Source: Ulota crispa
Taxonomy: Eukaryota > Streptophyta > Bryopsida > Orthotrichales > Orthotrichaceae
Assembly (NCBI GenBank): GCA_963920765.1
Contig: OY987250.1
Location: 13,756,409 to 13,820,408 of the forward strand
DNA: 64,000 bases
Direction of reading: 5' to 3'
In this document: positions 57,446 through 64,000 of the stretch, in pieces
How positions within the stretch are numbered: position 1 is the first letter of the stretch
How the letters are laid out: every line of letters starts with the position of its first letter
Program-made: the position numbers and the translations under genes
The notes under the pieces: generated by a model
What the model saw: only the letters and a program-made list of their open reading frames with translations
What the model was told of the DNA's origin: nothing
Database searches by the model: none

Positions 57446-58178
57446 GGGTACTTGCAAGAATGATTTGCTAGTTTTGTCTCAAACACCCTTAGTACTATGT
57501 AGTACTCTAAAGTACTATGAGCTTTTGAAATATATATATTTTTAAATAAAATAAAATACAGACAATTTGTAAAGCACTTAAAATAGCATACTCGTGAAAA
57601 TTCAAACCTAGAAATTTTTTATTCTAAAAGTTATGAGCAAAACAAAATCACCAACAAAAAGCCAATTTCTTTCTTGCTTTTTAAAAAATAGTAAAATAAT
57701 TCAAAAAAATCAAATAAAAGCTGGCCATTTGAGAACCCATTAAACACATTCAAATGGTACAATTGCTTTGTTGAGGAATTTCTTTGTATTTTGCCAATGA
57801 AGGGAGATAGGATGCCCACTTTGAGATAATGTAGATGCCATGGAATTTATGATTTTGCAAAACCCATTTACAAATGCATGTAAGCATGTTCCATAAACAA
57901 CATTCCTGATTTATAGCCCTAGAAAAGCTTTTTTGGACCCAAAACAATCCTAAAAACCCCCAAAATGGTTAAGGTAGACACCTACTTGGGGGCTGCTTAA
58001 AAATAGCAAAGTAATTTTAAAAAATACCAAAAAATCATTGAACATCAATAACTTGCATGTTGACGTTACTCTAAAAGAACAAGTCAATATGACTTTTTTT
58101 GCAAAAGTTACAAGCAAAAAACAAGCTGCAAAAAGTGAGGAGAAGAGAATGTAGTACATGTCATTCTTGCAATCACCC
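57446..58178. mobile_element. M5 element, copy 2
   Basis: GGGTACTTGCAAGAATGATT and TCATTCTTGCAATCACCC are the ends. The copy is near-identical to 39153-39882. ATCC flanks both sides (57442-57445 and 58179-58182), a likely 4-bp target duplication. Confidence 0.88.
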
Positions 58179-58182
58179 ATCC

Positions 58183-58386
58183 TCTTCCTTGATCCAAGAC
58201 TAAATTAAGGTCTTTGAATCCAAATATGAATTCACAATTCTTAGATTCAATTTCCCTATGGTAAATATATAAACTCTCACATTTTTTGGCAAGTGAAAAA
58301 ACGGTGCTTTTCCTCCCAGGCCCGACACCAAGGTATATGCAATAAACTGAGCCTACATCTTTGTTTGCACCAAAAAAATATATCAA
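58183..58386 (-). repeat. Dispersed fragment related to 6545-6745
   Basis: The minus-strand frame reads YHREIESKNCEFIFGFKD, similar to the frame at 6545-6745. The two differ greatly in DNA. It is a remnant of an unknown coding repeat. Confidence 0.4.
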
Positions 58387-58389
58387 TGA

Positions 58390-59689
58390 GACGTATTTTG
58401 ATAGAGGAACTATTCTAAGAACCCATCACAATTCTCTTGTGCAAATATGTTAGAATGATTTGTAAAACATATTTGATTTATGCATCTTCTAACAAAAACG
58501 TTGGAGGTTTCGGATAAATTTAGATGTTTTGTTATGTAAGGTTTCTTCAATTTTTTGAACTTTGTATCAAGTTGAAAAGATATTGAATGTAATACTTAGA
58601 GTTCATTGTTATTACCCAAAATCTAAGATATTTATGTATGAATTTCATATTGATTTGAAAGCATTTAATTTTATTAATCATCCCAAAAATATATCAAATT
58701 TCTTTACATAGAGTCAAGTAGGGCAAATTGATAAAGTTACTAGAGTGACATTGTTGGACTTTAAATCTTTTTATCAAATATGTTTGTAGCTTCTTAGTAT
58801 AGAGAGTCATCTTGCATAGTGAAATTTTAACCCAGAAAATTGTTAATAAATAGTTTTTGTAAAACAACTTTAGACCTTTATTTTGCATCAATGTCAATTG
58901 GCCAATGGAAGTTTTGTTCTTAGATAAAAATCGAGTAAGATGCATTTCATTGTTTACTTGTTAGACCTTGTATTTCTTTTTATTTAGGACAAATATAGTT
59001 CTGATAAGTACATTTGTTTCTTTTCATTCAGACTTTCTAAACCTTATATAAAGCTCTTTTTATTTCCCAAAAACTTCTAGCAACACTTTTTCTTGCCTTT
59101 GGAGCACCTTGATTGCTTGCTTCTTATACATCCCATCTTGTTTGGCAAACACTTTTTGTTATAGTAACTTCATTTGACTTTGCTTATATAACTTACTACT
59201 AGCTACCAACTGGTGGTAGTAATACCACCTAAGAGGGTTTAGAAAACTTTATTCACAAAGAGTTTTCTTGTTTTCTATGCATTTTTAGCTTGTGAAGAAC
59301 TCAATAAATTTACGTAACTCCCAATCAATATAAAGAGTTGCAATATGCTTTTGAAAAAAAAAGATAACTTGTAATAAGGATTCTAACAAGTTTGTTGTAT
59401 AAATTTCCAATTTCCAAACAATTTAGGATAAACAAGACAATTTTTTTTTTCTTCAAGTTTTGATTAGCTTTTATTACAAAAATTTGTCAAATGATTTATA
59501 TTCTCTAGTGAGATCTACTTTGGCCTAAAGAATCCTTCACATTGCTACTGTGGGTTTAAGCAACCGGTCATTTCCAACTAGTTATGAAGTCTATCTATGG
59601 AGTTCATCAAATATATGCAACTCTCAAATGCTTTTGATACCATGATTGTGGTTGTTGATCATTAACAAAGATGTCAAATTTTGTTACTT
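58390..59689. other. Intergenic, nothing recognised
   Basis: AT-rich DNA with no supported gene, RNA or repeat. Confidence 0.35.
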
Positions 59690-59847
59690 CACTAGAAGAA
59701 ACCTATGTTTTTTTGGATGTCTACTTGTTTTTATGTTACAATGACATCAAACATGACATCAAGATGTTAGTTTTAACATCCATTGTAACATGATGCAAGT
59801 GGATATCCAAAAAAATCCATTATAAAAAACATAGGTTTGTACCGGTG
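59690..59847. mobile_element. CACTA-like MITE, 158 bp
   Basis: The left end CACTAGAAGAAACCTATGTT is the same type as the CACTA MITE at 29208. The right end (AACATAGGTTTGTACCGGTG) is a diverged inverse. The arms pair through GATGTTA / TAACATC. No clear duplication flanks it. Confidence 0.55.
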
Positions 59848-59893
59848 CTTGGAAGAAAATAATTGTTAAGGAAAAGATCTTAGAGCCCTTTAA

Positions 59894-60637
59894 CCCTTAA
59901 AGGACCCATTGTCTCCTAAGGAGACAAATGGGATTTTGGGCATGTACTTACAACTAAAATATTTTATGTGATTTTTTGAAACTTTTATGGAAGATAGAGA
60001 ATTCAAAAATCTACATGGGCATGTAACTTTTTCTTCATTCCAACATTTATTGAAGAAGTTATGCAAGAATTTAACAAAACTAGGGGAGGAGGGGTGAGTT
60101 GGACAATCCAAAAAACTACTTTAAAATTTTCATTTTTTTGAAATAAAAATCTGAAATTGGTTCTTTAGATTTATGTTTATGCGGAAAGCTTTGAATAGTT
60201 CAATTTCAATTAATGAGATGAAAGTTATGAAGAGTTTTAGTTTGCGGGTAGGTATGGAGTGAGTCTCTCAAAACCATATTAACTTGCAAACTAAAACTCT
60301 TCATAACTTTCATCTCAGCAATTGAAATTGAATGATTCAAAGCTTTACATGTATGTGTAAATCTAATGAACTATTTTTTATTTTTTATTTTTTTGAATGA
60401 AATTTCATAGAAGTTTTTTTGGGCTGCCCAACCTGCCCCTCCTCCCCCGGTTTTGATAAATTCATGCATAACTTCTTCAATAAATGTGGGATAGAAAAAA
60501 AATTACACGTCCATGTAAATCTTTGAATTCCCCATCTTCTATAAAAGTTTCAAAAAATCACACAAAGTAGTTTATTTGTAAGTACATGCCCAAAATCCCA
60601 TTTGTCCCTTGAGGGAACAGTTGGTCATATAGGGGGT
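59894..60637. mobile_element. TTAA-family foldback element, 744 bp
   Basis: TTAA (59890-59893) then CCCTTAAAGGACCC; the right end GGTCATATAGGGGG meets TTAA (60638-60641). Both arms (about 59930-60250 and 60280-60605) are copies of the right-hand end of element C in opposite orientation, so this is a head-to-head hybrid of one terminus. It is non-coding. Confidence 0.85.
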
Positions 60638-60779
60638 TTAAATTATCATCTTTCAATATCATAAATGACTGAAGGACATCATCTTATATCAACAACAACA
60701 ATTTGCTTCAAATTTTTGGTTTTCTTTTTTTACATTTGATTATGGAGTTGAGCACAATTAAGCATTGAAAATTTATTTG

Positions 60780-61110
60780 CAATAAGCAAATGATTGGACA
60801 CAAAATATTGGCTCACAACTTATGGGCTCAGTTTTACGCTCACAAAATAATGTTGTCCTTTGGCTAGGTGAACTTAACTACTTGTGTGGAACTCATAGAA
60901 AATCTTGGCAAATGGCATATAAGATGAGCAAGAACCAATTTTGAGCTCAAAAAAATTGAATAAACAACAAGTTTTTAAGAGATAAACATTTTTAGTGCAC
61001 AATTATAAAGGTCCTATGTACACATTCATAGGTGAAATTTAATATTTTGACAAAAAATCTAGGCTCATGGCTTAGAGCTCATGGATCTCAGCCCACAATT
61101 TAGCATTCCC
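60780..61110. repeat. Dispersed repeat shared with 50590-50860
   Basis: TTTTGAGCTCAAAAA, CATAGGTGAAAT and GAGCTCATGGATCTC align with the copy at 50640-50830. Diverged and non-coding. Confidence 0.5.
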
Positions 61111-61214
61111 CTTAGCATGAAAACATGAGTTTGCACTTTTTTAGAAGGTTCTGTTTTTATGAGATTTTTCAAGACTTTCATTAACAAACTATAATAGAAT
61201 CAAAACTGCACTAG

Positions 61215-61495
61215 GTGTTGCTTTTATAACTAGGTTGCCTTAATTTGGAAAATTACCTTATGACTCATTGCTTGGCAACTTGGAAACGCTCGCAACTCTC
61301 TAAATATTAAGATTTCACATGGTTTATGATATGGACACTAGTAATTTGTTTTTTCTCAATGTTGTTATTGTTGACATGCCCTTATTACAATAATCATTGA
61401 TGAAAATTACTATAACGCCAATAAATATTTATGTAATGTAAAATGTCAAGAAATTGGTGCCGGGTAACCTAAATGCAGTATTTAGTGTAATAAAA
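61215..61495. repeat. Dispersed repeat family R1, copy 3
   Basis: AGGTTGCCTTAATTTGG at the left and GGTAACCTAAATGCAGTATT at the right are diverged R1 ends. CAACTCTCTAAATATT and TGATGAAAATTACTATAA lie inside, as in the other copies. Confidence 0.55.
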
Positions 61496-61687
61496 GCTAG
61501 AGTCCTAAGTTTTGAAACACTAGCTCAAACAAGACGTGGAGCAAGAATTTCGCTTTGACCCTCTTGTTGTTATTGCTTATTTTTTAAATCATGTTCTCTC
61601 AAAAAAAAAACATAATAGCTATATGTATGTGGTGTCAACTTTTTGTCTTCTTGTCAAATTTTGTGTTAACCGGGTTGATTTAATTAA

Positions 61688-62784
61688 CTCGTAAAGGCCC
61701 AAGCCCTTTTTCTTGTGAAATTCACTCAAATGGTCGGGAGAATGAGTAGAAAAGTAGAAAAAAAAATTTCTTGTAAATCCAATTGTAAGATCTTGCCCTA
61801 GACTATGATAAAGTATTTGTAACATGTTATTCATTAAATTGGGAAAAGTGGCATTTTGGAACTTTTGGATTTTATTTTTTCTAAAGAGTATTCAATGAGT
61901 GCTCTTTAGAAAACACAAAATCCAAAAGTTCCAAAATGCCACTTTTCCCAATTTATTGAATAACGCGTTTTGTGGGAAAAAAATCAGCTCATTCTAGATG
62001 TAGAGGAGTGAGATATTGATATTTGAAGTGAAAAAGAAAAAGAAAGTCCCTTGTTGCCCAAAATTTTCAAAAGCCTTTGATTACTCCTAAATCAAAAAAA
62101 ATTGCTCTACGCAAAGTTGAGGTTTATTTTTCCCATGTAGAAGACCAAGTTATGTAAGTGTGGGAGAATTTTCAAATCAATTGGAGGTGTGAATCATACT
62201 CTGTAAAATCTTGCAATGCTGTAAGGCCATGAAATTTGCATATGCACTAGGCAAAATTGGAGGATTTATGTACAATTCAGAAATCTAAATTACTTTGATC
62301 CAAATGGTAAAAACCAAGGAATCTTGGTTGACTACAACTTGAAAAAAAGAAGTCAAAAAACAAATACACAAAGAGCTTAAAAAAGTAAAGCACCAAATTT
62401 TACAAGGGGCAAAAGGAATGGAGGTTTGGGAGTTCCATATCTATCGGCAAACTAAAATTTCTCATAACTTTCATCTCATCAATCAAAATTAAATGATTAA
62501 AAGCTTCCCACATATATATAATCTAGAGAACCAATTTTAGTTTTTTATTTATTTTTAAATGCAATATTTAATTTTTTTTGGGTTGCCTACCCTCCCTTGT
62601 TTTCCAAAAATTCATGCATAAACTCTTCAATAAATGTCGGATTGAAGAAAAAATTAAATACCCACATAGGCCTCGGAATTCCCCATCTTCTATATAAGTT
62701 TCAAAAAATCACACAAAATATTTTAACTGTAAGTACATGCCCAAAACCCCACTTGGCCCCAGGGGCCACTTGGGCCTTTAGGGG
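61688..62784. mobile_element. TTAA-family element, 1097 bp, with nested M2
   Basis: TTAA (61684-61687) then CTCGTAAAGGCCCAAGCCC; CTTGGGCCTTTAGGGG and TTAA (62785-62788). It is a full-length relative of element C (41629-42557). An M2 MITE of 149 bp, absent from C, is inserted at 61821-61969. Confidence 0.88.
61821..61969. mobile_element. M2 MITE, short hairpin copy
   Basis: The left arm reads AACATGTTATTCATTAAATT; the right arm inverts it (AATTTATTGAATAACGCGTT). TTGT flanks both sides (61817-61820, 61970-61973). The empty site is preserved in element C at the corresponding place, which confirms the insertion. Confidence 0.9.
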
Positions 62785-62788
62785 TTAA

Positions 62789-63309
62789 TACCATGAACAA
62801 TTTGCTACTTGAACTGCGTTATAAAAGAATTCATCCATTAGCCTTTACTGGATTTCAAAAACACAGTTCAATAAAAAGAAACTCATATACCTTATGCAAA
62901 TTCCAAGTACACTTTTCACATTACCTCCAATTGTTGGACACCAAATAAAAAGCAACCTCAATCATCTAATACCAAAGAGTGTTGACAAAATACTTTTGCA
63001 TCTCTTTTTATTCAATACCAGCGCACTTTGCCACGAGATTCTCTTCATTTTCGGTGACTTTTCATGTGAATTTTCGCCCTTCCCTCCCTTTTCCTCTCTT
63101 TCCCTACTCAAGTGACTTTCAACCATCCCTTTCCCTACTTTTTGCTCTTAGCTCCCTCCTTGAATTTCAAATCCTGGATGGCAAAAAGACACCCAATATT
63201 TGATGCCCAATGCTCTCCAATAGAGAATTTTGAACTTTTGGTGTTGAGTATTGCGTGACAGACAAGCCACATTTCATAATATATATTTGTATTTAGATGT
63301 AAGTCATTG
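62789..63309. other. Intergenic, nothing recognised
   Basis: AT-rich DNA without supported genes or RNAs. Confidence 0.35.
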
Positions 63310-63313
63310 TTAA

Positions 63314-63542
63314 CGCTTGAGCGCCCAGTCAACATTATACTATTGATGGGCCCACAAACTTTATCTCACTTTTTTTCTTAATTTGTACGGTGAAAACAGT
63401 CACAGTTGGTTCCCATTAGCAAAGAAGGTAGTCCTTTTTCAAATCCTACAATCAATTTTTCTGAATGTAATTTTCCAAGCTGTGGTGGCCATTAAACCCC
63501 CATTTTCTCCTAAATCTTAAAATTACTCTGGACGCTCAGGGG
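63314..63542. mobile_element. TTAA-family element, 229 bp
   Basis: TTAA (63310-63313) then CGCTTGAGCGCCCAG; CTGGACGCTCAGGGG and TTAA (63543-63546). The GAGCGCCCAG type of terminus links it to 9726-9966. The DNA from 63547 to the window end holds nothing recognised. Confidence 0.65.
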
Positions 63543-64000
63543 TTAATAATGTGGAGTTAAGTCCTGCAGTGGCTCCCTACAAATTAAGCACTCACACACA
63601 AAACTGTGACCACCCTCTAGATAGGATAGAAAGAAAACACCCGACAAAAAAAACCTGCATAATCTTGTGGTTCAGAGCATTGTGTTATTCGTAAACCACC
63701 GCAAGTCCCATTCATTTTAAACAATAGATTATTTTGCAGAATTGGGGTTTTGGAAACATTAGACACAAGTTTTCTTGCATGTCGGCAATTCTAGAATCTT
63801 TACCCGTGATTACAAATTTGGTTCATCCATTTCCTTGCGGTGGTTCACGGTTCACGTGATACACTTCTCTTCAAGCATTACCTTATACAAAGACAAGCAA
63901 CTACATTGCAAGAGATTGTGTTGTAGTAGTAGTGACTTGCTTTTTGAGCAAGGTACCTATTACACAAACCTTCTTCAAGTAGCTTCATTGGATACAAAGC

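Noticed and set aside
39454-57947. 65-residue frame present twice (39454-39651 and 57750-57947)
   Set aside because: It is repeated only because the M5 element is repeated. It is short, with no family.

Overview
The window is nuclear DNA of a land plant. It holds three spliced genes of plant type: a seven-exon mitochondrial copper chaperone SCO1/HCC1, a type I (M-alpha-like) MADS-box gene, and a three-exon class II trehalose-6-phosphate synthase/phosphatase-like gene. They sit in AT-rich, repeat-laden intergenic DNA full of short terminal-inverted-repeat (TIR) transposons. Gene density (three genes in 64 kb) and nested repeats fit a medium to large plant genome. The sequence alone does not tell me which lineage. 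One 200-base run of N marks an assembly gap.

Layout: 1-2.1 kb, degenerate minisatellite and a hairpin repeat. 2.1-7.6 kb, SCO1 on +, with transposons in introns 2, 3, 4 and 6. 8-10.4 kb, MITEs (short non-autonomous TIR elements) and old repeats. 10.4-19.7 kb, an inverted-repeat structure with a 0.93-kb TTAA-flanked element (A) and a 7.7-kb TTAA-flanked element (B). B shares both ends with A and carries AT-rich genes: a superfamily 2 helicase in two reading frames, a group of small membrane-protein frames, and an unrecognised protein of about 391 residues. 20-29 kb, simple repeats (an ACTCACCC microsatellite, a ~30-bp tandem array, a long ACAACTA-rich tract). 29-31.3 kb, nested MITEs. 32.4-34.6 kb, the MADS gene on +, whose single intron is almost entirely two MITE copies. 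34.7-43.7 kb, foldback elements and MITEs. 44.5-48.8 kb, the TPS gene on -. 50-64 kb, repeats only.

The three host genes share no pathway: SCO1 delivers copper to cytochrome c oxidase, TPS belongs to trehalose-6-phosphate signalling, and the MADS protein is a transcription factor.

The most interesting part is the TTAA-flanked family. About ten copies are visible, with ends reading CCCCTAAA/TGCCC or similar. TTAA targets and CCC termini resemble piggyBac or Kolobok elements, yet the one large member encodes no transposase that I recognise. Element B appears degraded (about three breaks among its genes). I saw no capsid, envelope or DNA polymerase gene, so its origin (DNA transposon, captured linear or organellar plasmid, or virus-derived) stays open.
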